64,000 nt of DNA from Mesorhizobium sp. NBSH29 (lineage in GTDB: Bacteria > Pseudomonadota > Alphaproteobacteria > Rhizobiales > Rhizobiaceae): positions 444,501 to 508,500 of the forward strand of contig NZ_CP045492.1 in the NCBI RefSeq assembly GCF_015500055.1. The letters run 5' to 3'. Numbering within the stretch: the first letter of the stretch is position 1; each line of letters starts with the position of its first letter. Below, piece after piece: positions 1-9,158 of this stretch. The position numbers and the translations under genes were made by a program. The notes under the pieces were generated by a model that was not told where the DNA came from, ran no database searches, and worked only from the letters and a program-made list of their open reading frames with translations.

Positions 1-1
1 T

Positions 2-2452
2 GGCGTAATTCTTGAGCGCGTCTGGCCGCTGGCGCTGCCGCTGGTAATTATCTTCAGCCTGTTTCTGTCGCTGTCTTGGTTCGGCCTCTTCCGGCTGATG
101 CCCGATATGGCCCGGATAGGACTTGGAGCCTTGCTCGCGTTTTCGGCGCTGGCCGCATTGTTTCCGTTCCGCTTTATGCGCAATCCTACCGATAGCGAGG
201 TCGACCGTCGCATCGAACATGCCAACGCTTTGGCTCACACCCCTGTTCTGGTCCAGACCGACCGGCTCGCCGGCAAGACCGATAGCTTTGCCGATGCCTT
301 GTGGCGGGAACATCGCCGCCGCATGGCAGGAACCCTCAGCGCCATGCATGTCGAATTGCCGCGCACCAGCGTGCCTGCACGAGATCCTTTTGCGTTGCGC
401 GCAGTCGCCGCGCTGATGCTGGTTGCGGGCTTTGCCTTTTCGCTCGGCCCGTTCGGCGGTCGAATCACCGACATCATCACGCCACGCGCGGTCCATCTGG
501 CGCCACCCGCCCGCATCGATGCCTGGGTGACCCCGCCTGCATACACCAACCGTCCACCGGTTTTCCTGACCGTTGCCGAAGATGCTCAGCCCCTGTCTCA
601 CACCGTTCCGGAAGGCACCGACGTGACCGTGCGCGTCACCGGCGGCGATGGCGCGGAAACACTTGGCTATACCCATCTGGATGGCAATACACGTGATCTG
701 CAGGCTGGTGCCGCACCCCGGAGCAGCGCACCCTCTTCAATCGGCACAGCGCCCCGGCAATTTGCCGGAAAGCTCAGCGAGGATGGTGTCCTGTCGCTCA
801 AGTCCGGTGAGCAGGAATTGGGGCGCTGGGCCTTTTCCATCCTTCCCGACGGTGCACCTCAGATCAGTTTCACCGAGCAGCCCAAGCGCGCCGCCAATGG
901 GAGTCTCGAACTGAACTATTCCATCCTGGACGATTATGGCGCCGCCAGCGCCGAAGCCGGCTTCACGCTGGCTGAGCCGCCGGCGGAAAATGCCCACCCG
1001 CTTTATGCGCAACCCGAGATGAAACTCTCGCTACCCGGTCGGAGTGACGAAAAGGGTATTGCGAAAACCATTCGTGACCTGTCTGAACATGTATGGGCCG
1101 GCGCGAGCGTCAAAATCACCCTGAAAGTCATTGACGCCGCAGGGCAGGAAGCAGCCAGCGAACCCCGCACTTTCACCCTTCCGGAAAGGCCGTTCAGCAA
1201 TCCTCTGGCGCGCGCTGTACTCGAGCAGCGCCGCATTCTTGCGCTGGACGCCAACCGCAAACCCCGCGTGTTGGACCTTCTGGATGCCATCACGCTGCGG
1301 CCCGAAGACACCTTTTCCAACATGTCGCATTACCTCGCGCTGATGAGTGCCCGGACGCGGCTGGACATGGCAACCACAGATGACCAGCTTCGCGATGTGG
1401 TGGCCTATCTGTGGGCTGTTGCACTGGGCATCGAGGAAGGCGATCTATCCGCAGCCCAAAGGCGTTTGAGCCAGGCGCAGGATGCATTGAAGCAGGCGCT
1501 GAAAGATGGCGCATCGAACGAGGAGATCGACAAGCTGATGCAGGAACTGCGCCAGGCGATGGCTGAGTTCCTGAAGGAGCTGGCACAGCGCGCTGAGCAG
1601 AACCCCAACACCGCCATGCCTTCACCCGACCAGCAGATGCTGCGAGAGAATGACTTGCAACGCTTGATGGACCAGATCGAAAACCTCGCCAAGTCGGGCT
1701 CACGTGATCAGGCTGAGCAATTGCTCTCGCAATTGCAGGAGATGATGAACAACCTGCAGGCAGGTCGCCCGCAGCAGGGTAAGCAGGGCCAAAACGCTCA
1801 GAATAACGAGATGCGCAAGCAAATGGACAAGCTCGGCGAGATCATGCGACGCCAGCAGGAAACGATGAACGAGACCTTCCGTATGGACCAGATGCAGCGC
1901 AACCAGCGCGGCGAGCAGGGCGAAACCCCGCAGGGCGGCGGAAAGCCGATGACGCCCGAGGAGTTCGCTGAGGCAATGAAGCAGTTGCAAGACCAGCAGG
2001 GTAAACTTCAGGGCGACCTCGAGGGCCTCCAAAAGGGCCTTGAGGGCATGGGCATGAAGCCGGGCGAAGGTTTAGGCGAGGCCGGCGACGCCATGGGCGA
2101 CGCAGGTAAATCACTCGGCAAAGGCCGGGGCGAACAGGCCGTAGGCGACCAGGGTCGCGCACTCGAAGCCCTGCGAAAAGGCGCGCAGGACATGATGCAG
2201 CAGATGCAGGCAATGCAGGGTGAGAAGGGTGGTAGCGGTGAGGGTGGACGCCAGCAAAGCTCCGACCGCGACCCGCTTGGCCGACCGCGTGCCACGACCG
2301 GGCCGGACTTCGGCGAGAGCGTGAAGCTGCCCGACGAGATCGACGTCCAGCGTGCCCGCCAGATTCTGGAGGCCATCCGCAAACGTCTTGGAAATGCGCT
2401 GAGCCCCGAGCTCGAGAAAGATTATCTCGAACGTCTCCTGGATCTGAAATAG
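2..2452 (+). CDS. DUF4175/TIGR02302 family membrane protein, 5' end outside window
   Basis: The reading frame is open from base 2, so the gene begins upstream of the window; an apparent ATG at 98 lies inside it. About 816 codons are visible. Hydrophobic segments lie at visible residues 10-30, 36-54 and 136-153, followed by a long soluble part. From about residue 480 to 760 the protein is very rich in Gln, Met, Glu and Gly and looks helical or coiled-coil. This combination matches the alphaproteobacterial TIGR02302 (DUF4175) family of inner-membrane proteins, whose function is not known. It ends at TAG 2450-2452. No partner gene is visible upstream. Confidence 0.85.
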   Translation, partial: GVILERVWPLALPLVIIFSLFLSLSWFGLFRLMPDMARIGLGALLAFSALAALFPFRFMRNPTDSEVDRRIEHANALAHTPVLVQTDRLAGKTDSFADALWREHRRRMAGTLSAMHVELPRTSVPARDPFALRAVAALMLVAGFAFSLGPFGGRITDIITPRAVHLAPPARIDAWVTPPAYTNRPPVFLTVAEDAQPLSHTVPEGTDVTVRVTGGDGAETLGYTHLDGNTRDLQAGAAPRSSAPSSIGTAPRQFAGKLSEDGVLSLKSGEQELGRWAFSILPDGAPQISFTEQPKRAANGSLELNYSILDDYGAASAEAGFTLAEPPAENAHPLYAQPEMKLSLPGRSDEKGIAKTIRDLSEHVWAGASVKITLKVIDAAGQEAASEPRTFTLPERPFSNPLARAVLEQRRILALDANRKPRVLDLLDAITLRPEDTFSNMSHYLALMSARTRLDMATTDDQLRDVVAYLWAVALGIEEGDLSAAQRRLSQAQDALKQALKDGASNEEIDKLMQELRQAMAEFLKELAQRAEQNPNTAMPSPDQQMLRENDLQRLMDQIENLAKSGSRDQAEQLLSQLQEMMNNLQAGRPQQGKQGQNAQNNEMRKQMDKLGEIMRRQQETMNETFRMDQMQRNQRGEQGETPQGGGKPMTPEEFAEAMKQLQDQQGKLQGDLEGLQKGLEGMGMKPGEGLGEAGDAMGDAGKSLGKGRGEQAVGDQGRALEALRKGAQDMMQQMQAMQGEKGGSGEGGRQQSSDRDPLGRPRATTGPDFGESVKLPDEIDVQRARQILEAIRKRLGNALSPELEKDYLERLLDLK

Positions 2453-2584
2453 CTGCTCTTCAAGATCTTCAAAAGCATTGCTTAACCACGTTGATCTGAA
2501 GTCAGCACGACCCAGGCTTGCGCCAAACCTTCGGTAATCGCTGCATGATATCTGTGCCGCAAGGTAAGGCGTTTGTGGGCGGCG

Positions 2585-3238
2585 ATGACGGACGATTTAG
2601 CAGTGACAACGGATCCAGCAGCGGATGGCGCGTTGATGACGATGGCGCACGCAATTGCGCAAACGGCGTCGGGCGGCAACAACGCGTTGAAAGCTCTTCT
2701 GGAATGGGTTGAGACCTATTTGATGGCCGGCCACCCGGAACTTGGGCGCAGCGGCGCTGTCTGCCCGTTCACCAAGCAAGCCGCCAAACTTGACACCGTG
2801 CGTCTGGCGATTTCGTCGGCTGGCGCTGCGGATGAGGAAAAGGCCTACGAGCTTATACGCAATGGCTTTGCCGAACTCGAAAAAATTTCAAGCAAGCCGG
2901 CCATGCGCCATTTCCGGACGGTCATTGTCGGCTTCCCGGAATGCGGCTCGGATGCCGGTATCGCCATGCTGAAGAAAGTACAACGCAGGCTGCGGTTCTA
3001 TTCACTGAGCCGGGGCAAGATGATCGGACTGATGCACGCCACGTCAGACGATCCGGGCTTGTGGAACCCAGACTTCCGGCCGTTGCGCGCACCGTTACCA
3101 GTGCTCGCCATCCGCCATATGGTGGAACAGGATGCGCCCTTTGCGGCCAAGCATCCACCGCTCCTGGTCGCCTATCTTAGCCGCTTTCCGATTGCCGGCC
3201 TGCGCCGTCTTTTCAGCTATATGAAGCCCGGCAGCTGA
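2585..3238 (+). CDS. DUF6875-like protein
   Basis: This predicted soluble protein has 217 residues from ATG 2585; a TTG at 2573 would add four residues, and neither start has a convincing Shine-Dalgarno sequence. A segment reading HPELGRSGAVCPF near residue 50 resembles the conserved Cys-Pro-Phe motif of the DUF6875 family, which has no established biochemical role. No signal peptide or membrane segment is apparent. It ends only 4 bp before an acyltransferase-like gene on the same strand, so the two are very likely co-transcribed and may act on the same substrate. The family call rests on motif recall and is moderate. Confidence 0.55.
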   Translation: MTDDLAVTTDPAADGALMTMAHAIAQTASGGNNALKALLEWVETYLMAGHPELGRSGAVCPFTKQAAKLDTVRLAISSAGAADEEKAYELIRNGFAELEKISSKPAMRHFRTVIVGFPECGSDAGIAMLKKVQRRLRFYSLSRGKMIGLMHATSDDPGLWNPDFRPLRAPLPVLAIRHMVEQDAPFAAKHPPLLVAYLSRFPIAGLRRLFSYMKPGS

Positions 3239-3242
3239 ACCG

Positions 3243-4433
3243 ATGAGCAGCGGTGCGATGGTAAACCGTATTCCGCCGGTGCTTTCGCATACGGCAATAG
3301 AAAGCGCCAAAATTACATTTGAAAGCGTGACCGACGTTACAGGTTTCGAGGCCTTGCATGCCGAGTGGGCCGATCTCTTTGCTCGTGCTGCCGATCCGCA
3401 TCAGCTGTTCCAGAGCCACGTTTTCCTCGCCCATTGGGTACGCAATTATCTCGATGATAAATCAAGTCTCGCCATCATCACCGGCCGGATTGAAGGGCGG
3501 CTGGTCATGGTCTGGCCCTTGGTACGCAGCGCGCGGCTGGGCACCAGGATACTGTCCTTCATGGGCGCACCGGTGGCCCAGTTCGGCGATGTGCTGGTGG
3601 AACGCTCAGACCAGCGCAAAGCTTGGCTGGACATGGCTTGGGCTATGGTAGGTTCACTTGGCGCCGACCTTTTCGAAGGCCGCCGTATCCGCGCTGATGG
3701 GGCCTTGTCTCAAATGACCCGAGACGCCCACACCCGAGTTCTGGACCGACAGGAATCCCCCCATGCCAACCTCTCGCGCCGGGTCGGCGAATACGGTCCG
3801 GCCAGCACCTATTCCGCCAAGGAACGCTCCAATTACCGGCGCCACCTGCGCCGCCTGTCGGAACGCGGCGCGGTCACGTTCCGCTCCCTCCTTCCAGGCC
3901 CCGAGGCTGCGCAGGTTGCCGCGGAAGCGATCACCTTGAAGCGCGACTGGCTGCAGCGCAGCGCCATCCTGTCGCCGTCCGTAGCAGACCCGCGCTTTGC
4001 CCGTTTTTTTCACGATATCGCCGGCGACAACACCCATGGCTCGCCGCTGCGGATCACTATGATCGTGTGTGGTGCAAGGCGCGTTGGTATCGATTTATCC
4101 TTTGATTGCAAAGGGCATTCCTTCGGCCACGTTCTGGCAACTGACGCCTGCTATGAACGAGAGGGCGTCGGATCGCTGCTGGTCCATCAGGTGTTTGCGC
4201 AGGCGTTGAAGCGCGGCAACACGGTCTTCGATCTTCTTGCGCCGGCCGACCCCTACAAGCTCCAGCATGCCGACGGCGCGGTGGCAGTCGAGGATATCGT
4301 GGTGCCGTTCACAACTCGCGGATCACTTCATTCCAGCCTTGCACGGCACCTGGGACGGCCGTTAGCGCGGCGCATCGTTCGGTCCATTCCACGTTGGCTG
4401 GCCCGCCATTTGGCGAACCGTCTCGGTCGCTGA
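3243..4433 (+). CDS. GNAT family N-acetyltransferase (CelD/BcsL type)
   Basis: The 396-residue protein resembles CelD/BcsL-type acyltransferases (Acetyltransf_6), which carry two tandem GNAT-like folds. The N-terminal half has the family pattern ending in HVFLAHWVRNYL near residues 58-70. The C-terminal half carries the usual segment in which a charged helix (YSAKERSNYRRHLRRL) precedes a GNAT core that ends near SLLVHQVFAQALKRG. Members acylate cell-surface polymers or small molecules; the substrate here is unknown. ATG 3243 follows the upstream DUF6875-like stop by 4 bp. The next gene downstream also makes an envelope enzyme, so a surface-modification role is plausible but inferred. Confidence 0.75.
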   Translation: MSSGAMVNRIPPVLSHTAIESAKITFESVTDVTGFEALHAEWADLFARAADPHQLFQSHVFLAHWVRNYLDDKSSLAIITGRIEGRLVMVWPLVRSARLGTRILSFMGAPVAQFGDVLVERSDQRKAWLDMAWAMVGSLGADLFEGRRIRADGALSQMTRDAHTRVLDRQESPHANLSRRVGEYGPASTYSAKERSNYRRHLRRLSERGAVTFRSLLPGPEAAQVAAEAITLKRDWLQRSAILSPSVADPRFARFFHDIAGDNTHGSPLRITMIVCGARRVGIDLSFDCKGHSFGHVLATDACYEREGVGSLLVHQVFAQALKRGNTVFDLLAPADPYKLQHADGAVAVEDIVVPFTTRGSLHSSLARHLGRPLARRIVRSIPRWLARHLANRLGR

Positions 4434-4474
4434 CATTCAAATCTTGTATCGTCCGGATACCCCGCTGTGATCCG

Positions 4475-4537
4475 AAATGGCGCGAAACCACCCAGGTTTG
4501 GCGCGGAACGAGCCCCGTTTGGCGCGAAACCAGCTCG
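4475..4537. repeat. Three 21-bp tandem repeats containing imperfect GGCGCG palindromes
   Basis: Three units of exactly 21 bp follow one another at 4475-4495, 4496-4516 and 4517-4537. Each starts with (G/A)(T/A)(T/A)TGGCGCG and continues with (A/G)AAC. The core GTTTGGCGCGAAAC is an imperfect dyad. A further half-unit AAATGGCGCC lies at 4549-4558 and a reverse-like GCGCCAAAAG at about 4600. The cluster fills the gap between the acyltransferase gene and the LtaS-like gene, so it could hold operators for the latter. No protein is assigned to it. Confidence 0.6.
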
Positions 4538-4718
4538 AGAATGAGCCGAAATGGCGCCGTTTTCATCAAAACCAAGCGAAAGCAGCCGCGCCAAAAGTCT
4601 TCCACTGATGCGCGCGTTACCATCTCATCGCGAGCGTCCCATCGACAGCGAGATGCCTATGGCTTTTGTGACAGTTCAATGACAGATACGTGACAGTTGG
4701 AGCACCCCAGTCACCATC

Positions 4719-6632
4719 GTGTCGCATCATCATCTCACAGACAGTTCCGGGCAGACCGCCTTCAACCATGACGAGCATTCGCAGGCGCGCCTGCCGCTTC
4801 CGTTGCGGATTGCCCTTTCCATTACCGTATCGCTTCTGCTGTCTGCCACCTTGGTCTTCGCAGTCGAGATCATCGCGCGCGGTTCGATCACCAGCGCATT
4901 CACCTTCCTACGTGAGCCACTGCGCCCCGGTTGGACGACAATCGCCTTCTTCGCCCTCGCCCTCACCTGCCTCGACGCGTTTTTTGGACGTGCCCATCTG
5001 GCGCTGATCATCACCGCGCCGCTGGTGCTGGCTGTCGCCTTCATCAGCAAGCAGAAGGCCTATTATCTGGGTGACCCTCTCTACCCGACCGATTTCCTTT
5101 ACAGCCGACAGATCGTTGAGTTGCTGCCGCTCCTGACCCGCGAGCGTCCTTGGACGGCGGTGGCGATTGCCGGAGGCTTTCTCATCACCGCTGCCTTGCT
5201 CGCAACGGCACTTCTCTATTGGCGTAAAAGCGCGCGCGCGCTATCGTGGAAAGACCGGAGCCTGCGTCTCGCAGTCGCGATCCCGCTTCTCGTTTCCTTC
5301 GCCTCAATCATGGATTACTCCACCTTCTCCTGGGCCCGCGACCGGTTGCAGATTGTGCCCATGATGTGGGACCAGAAGGAAAACTACGCCTTCAACGGCT
5401 TCACTTTCGCGTTCGCCCTGAACTTGCCGATGGCCAATGTTGCAGCACCGGCCGGCTATACGCCTGAAGCCATCGACGCCGCAGCCCGACCCTTTGCCGC
5501 AGCGACGGCACCGAAGGAAAAACCCGACATCATCATCGTGATGAGCGAATCCTTCTGGGACCCGTCTCGCCTTCCCGGCGTGACGATCACGCCTGACCCG
5601 ATATCCCATGTCCGCAAGGCAAGCACCGGCCATGTCTTCTCGCCAGAGTTTGGCGGCATGACGGCTAATGTCGAGTTCGAGGCGCTGACCGGCTTTTCCA
5701 ATGCTTTTCTGCCCTATGGCAGCATTCCCTATCAGCAATATGTGCGCGATCGCATTCCTTCGCTCGCCACGTTCCTGGGTTCGCAAGGTTACACAACCCG
5801 CGCGATCCACCCTTTTGCCAAGTGGTTCTGGAATCGCGGCAGCGTCTATGACGCGTTCGGCTTCCAGAAATTCTTGTCCGAGGAGGACATGCCGGCGCTC
5901 GAAAAGCGCGGTCCCCTTGCGTCGGACGCGTCCCTGACCGAAGAGATCATCCGCCAAGCTGAAGCTGAAACCGAACCGTTTTTCGCATTTGCGGTGACGC
6001 TGCAGGGCCACGGACCCTACGAGCCGAACCGCTATCCCGACGCCACCCATGAGGTGACGACAGGCGCCAGCCCTTGGACGCGCGAATCCATCCGCTCGTT
6101 TGCCGAAGGCGCATCCGATGCAGACGCCGGCCTGCAGCGCTTGATCGACTGGGCCGCCACCCGCAAGCGCGAAACCATCATCGTCTTCTTTGGCGACCAC
6201 CTGCCGCCGCTCGGGCCGGTCTATGTCGATACAGGCTTCATGAAACAACCGGTCGCGCCGCGCACAGGCACGCTTGCCGAGATGAAAAAACATCGCGAGA
6301 CACCACTGGTGATCTGGTCAAGCCGAACCGGCGCGGTCACGAACCTCGAGACTATCAGCCCGGCCTTCATTCCCATGCACGTGCTGAAGACCGCAGGCTT
6401 CACCCATCCCTACTACACCGGCTTCCTCAGTCGCGTGCAGGACAGCTACGCCATCGTCGACCGCCACATGCTGGTGACACCCGATGACAGCATGATCGAA
6501 GACTGGCAAAAGCGCGGCGCCCACTACCCGTTGATCAACGACTTCCGGCTTCTGCAATATGACATCATGTTCGGCACCCGCCGCGCTGCACCGGTGCTGT
6601 TCCCCGAACTTGGCCGAGCGGCTGGGGCTTAA
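4719..6632 (+). CDS. LTA synthase family phosphoglycerol transferase (sulfatase fold)
   Basis: The 637-residue protein has four or five membrane helices in the first 230 residues and a periplasmic sulfatase-fold domain from about residue 265. Catalytic features of LtaS/OpgB enzymes are visible: the metal ligand in MSESFWDP, the nucleophile region GGMTANVEFEALTG with Thr, and the FFGDHLPP metal site near residue 490. Family members move phosphoglycerol from phosphatidylglycerol to surface glycans; in Gram-negatives the usual acceptor is periplasmic glucan, which is the likely but unproven role here. The start is GTG 4719, with GGAG 17 bp upstream, so the N-terminus is uncertain. A repeat cluster lies in front. 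Confidence 0.85.
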   Translation: MSHHHLTDSSGQTAFNHDEHSQARLPLPLRIALSITVSLLLSATLVFAVEIIARGSITSAFTFLREPLRPGWTTIAFFALALTCLDAFFGRAHLALIITAPLVLAVAFISKQKAYYLGDPLYPTDFLYSRQIVELLPLLTRERPWTAVAIAGGFLITAALLATALLYWRKSARALSWKDRSLRLAVAIPLLVSFASIMDYSTFSWARDRLQIVPMMWDQKENYAFNGFTFAFALNLPMANVAAPAGYTPEAIDAAARPFAAATAPKEKPDIIIVMSESFWDPSRLPGVTITPDPISHVRKASTGHVFSPEFGGMTANVEFEALTGFSNAFLPYGSIPYQQYVRDRIPSLATFLGSQGYTTRAIHPFAKWFWNRGSVYDAFGFQKFLSEEDMPALEKRGPLASDASLTEEIIRQAEAETEPFFAFAVTLQGHGPYEPNRYPDATHEVTTGASPWTRESIRSFAEGASDADAGLQRLIDWAATRKRETIIVFFGDHLPPLGPVYVDTGFMKQPVAPRTGTLAEMKKHRETPLVIWSSRTGAVTNLETISPAFIPMHVLKTAGFTHPYYTGFLSRVQDSYAIVDRHMLVTPDDSMIEDWQKRGAHYPLINDFRLLQYDIMFGTRRAAPVLFPELGRAAGA

Positions 6633-6677
6633 GACATTTCTCGTAGTTTCTGCAGGACATGGAGTATTTTGTGCGAT

Positions 6678-7433
6678 CTAGATGGAAAAATCACTAGGGC
6701 GCATGCCGAGGGTGCGCCGGAACATGTAGGCAAAGGCGCTGGGTGATTCATATCCCATGTCGAGGGCCACGGAGCTGACTTTGGCACCGGCGGCAAGCTG
6801 CGAGACAGCGTGGAGCACGCGCGCATGCCGCAGCCAGCGTGCCGGGGGCATCCCGGTCTCGTTGATGAACAGCCGCTCCAATGTCTTGCGGCTGGCCGCA
6901 GCACCGGCAAGCCAGCTGTCCACCGAAGTGATCGTGCCTGGATCGTCGAGCGCAGCTTCGGCAAACGCGCGCACCCTTTTATCCTGCGGCATCACGATCG
7001 ACAGCGGCACCTCGCGCGCGGCAACGAGTTCATGGCGTAACAGATCGTGCAGGGCGCTATTGTGCTTGTAGGCGCGTTTTCCTGAAGCATCTGGGAGCGC
7101 AGCCGAGATCAACGCGCCGAGCAGAGGCGTCATCGTCATAATACGGCATTGCGCCCCAAGCAGCCGTGCTTCTTCGCAGTTCACATCGACGTAAAGCATG
7201 GCATTGTTAGCGCCGTACCGCATCCAGTGTTGCATGTAAGGCGGTATCCACAAAGCCATCGCCGCGCTGAGAAGCAGTACCCGGTTTGGCGTTCCCACAT
7301 ACATCGACCCCGACGACGCCGAGATCAGCTGGCCGAAGTCATGAGCGTGCCAGTTATAGCTTTCGCCAGTGGGCGGCCTGATCGTCTCACCGAGGTAGCG
7401 CGGACGCGCATCTTCCGCCATCGGGTCTTCCAT
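6678..7433 (-). CDS. AraC family transcriptional regulator
   Basis: This 251-residue regulator has an N-terminal cupin-like sensor domain (residues about 15-90, with the WHAHDFGQL pattern) and a C-terminal pair of AraC helix-turn-helix motifs (about 155-250), ending with the conserved DMGYESPSAFAYMFRRTLG signature. It is transcribed away from an MFS exporter gene; only about 107 bp separate the two starts. That arrangement, known for many AraC-exporter pairs, suggests it controls the exporter in response to a compound it exports. The ligand is unknown. Confidence 0.88.
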   Translation of the reverse strand: MEDPMAEDARPRYLGETIRPPTGESYNWHAHDFGQLISASSGSMYVGTPNRVLLLSAAMALWIPPYMQHWMRYGANNAMLYVDVNCEEARLLGAQCRIMTMTPLLGALISAALPDASGKRAYKHNSALHDLLRHELVAAREVPLSIVMPQDKRVRAFAEAALDDPGTITSVDSWLAGAAASRKTLERLFINETGMPPARWLRHARVLHAVSQLAAGAKVSSVALDMGYESPSAFAYMFRRTLGMRPSDFSI

Positions 7434-7540
7434 GCCTGTCCTGGTTGGCGCATTCTCGATGCATCTTAATCTTCCGTCGACAGAAGGACAGAGGCAACTG
7501 CGCTAGAATGAAAGGCAGAAGGGCCTGCCGGACCAGCATC

Positions 7541-8689
7541 ATGAACGACCGCATCTTTCTCACATGGTTCACGCTTGGCCACCTCGCCAATGACTGGCCT
7601 GTCGCCGCATTGTGGCTGATCGTGCCAACAATCGGCATCCAGATGGGGCTCTCGCCGACCGAAATCGGCCTGTTGTTCACTATCCTCAATATGGGCGGCG
7701 CACTCGCCTATCTGCCAGCGGGCATGCTGTCGGATCATGTGTCGAACCGGGGTCACCTTCTGCTCGCCACCTTCTTCTGGGCCGGAATTTCCTTCGTACT
7801 GGCTGCGATGGCACCGGGATATTGGAGCCTCGCATTGCTGCTGGCTATTGCCGGCCTCGGCAATGCTGCCTGGCATCCGATTGCCGCCGGCGTTTTGACG
7901 CGCGAGCACGGCACGCGACGCGCCCATGCGCTGGGCATCCACGCAATTGGCGGCTCGGTGGCGGAAGTGCTGGCGCCTCTCTCGGTCGGGTTTTTACTCG
8001 TTTGGGTCGACTGGCGCGGCGCACTGGCACTTTCTGCCCTACCCGCTTTGCTGATGGGTTTCTTCTTCATCTGGGTCGCACGCGCGGTCCCTACCGTCGA
8101 AAACCGCCCATTCGCCAAACAGGACATTGCGGACATGCTGAATATTTGGCGGCGCGGCATGGGCCTGCGCATCGTGGTTATGATCTGCCTCTGCAATATG
8201 GCGCTGATGGCACTGCTGAGCATGATCCCGCTCTATCTTGCAGACCGCCATGGTCTTGGACCGGCGCAAGTAGGCATCATCTTTGCGGCTTTGCTGGTGT
8301 CCGGGGCTGCGGCACAGCCCTTTGTCGGCGCGCTATCGGACAGCATCGGCAGACGCCCGGTTCTGGTGACGGGAACAGCGATTGCGGGAATTGCCTGCGC
8401 CTTGCAGGCTTTCGAGCCACCACTCTGGCTAGCCATAGCCGCAATGATAATCGCTGTTGGCGCACTGGATGCCATACGTTCCGCCATGCTGGCCGCCACG
8501 GTTGATCACTCCCACCACCGCGAAGGAACCACGCTCGGCGTGGCCTTTGCCCTGATGGACGGGGTCAGCGCGCTCGGCGCCGTTCTGGCCGGTATCGCCG
8601 TCGGTATTTCCTGGCCCCACATGTTCGCGCTGGCAGCGGCCCTGTCACTGGGCTCGACCGGCTTTGCTGTGGCTATTCGTTTCCGTTGA
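7541..8689 (+). CDS. MFS transporter, fosmidomycin-resistance (Fsr)-like
   Basis: The protein has about 382 residues with 12 predicted membrane helices and the opening FTLGHLANDWPVAALWLIVP, close to the Fsr-type drug exporters whose first helix carries a GHxxND motif. An MFS loop-2 motif (GMLSDHVSNRG) follows helix 2. The start was placed at ATG 7541 because helix 1 begins there; ATG 7508 or TTG 7445 would only add a charged leader. It is divergent from the AraC gene, its probable regulator. The function is likely proton-driven export of a small toxic compound; the substrate is not evident. Confidence 0.83.
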   Translation: MNDRIFLTWFTLGHLANDWPVAALWLIVPTIGIQMGLSPTEIGLLFTILNMGGALAYLPAGMLSDHVSNRGHLLLATFFWAGISFVLAAMAPGYWSLALLLAIAGLGNAAWHPIAAGVLTREHGTRRAHALGIHAIGGSVAEVLAPLSVGFLLVWVDWRGALALSALPALLMGFFFIWVARAVPTVENRPFAKQDIADMLNIWRRGMGLRIVVMICLCNMALMALLSMIPLYLADRHGLGPAQVGIIFAALLVSGAAAQPFVGALSDSIGRRPVLVTGTAIAGIACALQAFEPPLWLAIAAMIIAVGALDAIRSAMLAATVDHSHHREGTTLGVAFALMDGVSALGAVLAGIAVGISWPHMFALAAALSLGSTGFAVAIRFR

Positions 8690-8725
8690 GGAGCGACGAC
8701 GGGCGAGTAAGTGCGGCACGGACTG

Positions 8726-9088
8726 CTATCCCAGCGCCCAGCCAACCCGCTCGCGGATTTCGGCCAGAGTGAATGGTTTTTGCACCACATCGAGCACGAC
8801 GCCGTTTAAGTCATCGGCGCGTTCGCGCTGGTCGGCATAGCCGGTTACCAGCAGGATGCGCAGGCCAGGAAAAGCTGAAGCGGCTGCCTTGGCCATTTCG
8901 ATGCCGTCCATTTCGGGCATGCGTATGTCGGAGACGACAAGGTCAAAACCGCCGCCCGAGGCGCGGATGCGGGCAAGGCCGGCAGCGCCATCGCCGGCGG
9001 TTTCGATGGAGTGGCCAACACGTTCCAGTGCGCGCGCTGCAAGCGTGCGGACCGATTCATCATCTTCAACAATCAGGATCTTTGCCAT
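8726..9088 (-). CDS. cpdR: Single-domain response regulator CpdR
   Basis: The 120-residue protein is one receiver domain. The acidic pair is in VEDDES, the phospho-acceptor Asp in VVSDIRMPEMDG, the Thr in LVTGYADQRERA and the Lys in VVQKPF. The ITGYADQRERA-like segment is characteristic of CpdR, which, when unphosphorylated, takes ClpXP to the cell pole and promotes CtrA breakdown in Caulobacter and rhizobia. It lies 70 bp downstream of hpt on the same strand and near ftsEX, which has a CtrA-type box, as in other rhizobial chromosomes. It has no output domain. Confidence 0.85.
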   Translation of the reverse strand: MAKILIVEDDESVRTLAARALERVGHSIETAGDGAAGLARIRASGGGFDLVVSDIRMPEMDGIEMAKAAASAFPGLRILLVTGYADQRERADDLNGVVLDVVQKPFTLAEIRERVGWALG

Positions 9089-9158
9089 GGCGCGGATACT
9101 GGCCTGCCAAGTCTTGACGATCCCTGAATAAAACCGGGTGTCAGACGATCACGTTGCG

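Noticed and set aside
3859-3884. GGAAC-N12-CGTT inside the CelD-type gene
   Set aside because: The spacer is 4 bp too short and the site is within a coding region.
4394-4693. A 99-residue frame across the 21-bp repeats
   Set aside because: The 21-bp period only makes heptapeptide repeats by chance; no Shine-Dalgarno sequence or homology is apparent.
5304-6293. A 329-residue frame opposite the LtaS-like gene
   Set aside because: It is a shadow of a strong GC-rich gene whose catalytic motifs are intact.
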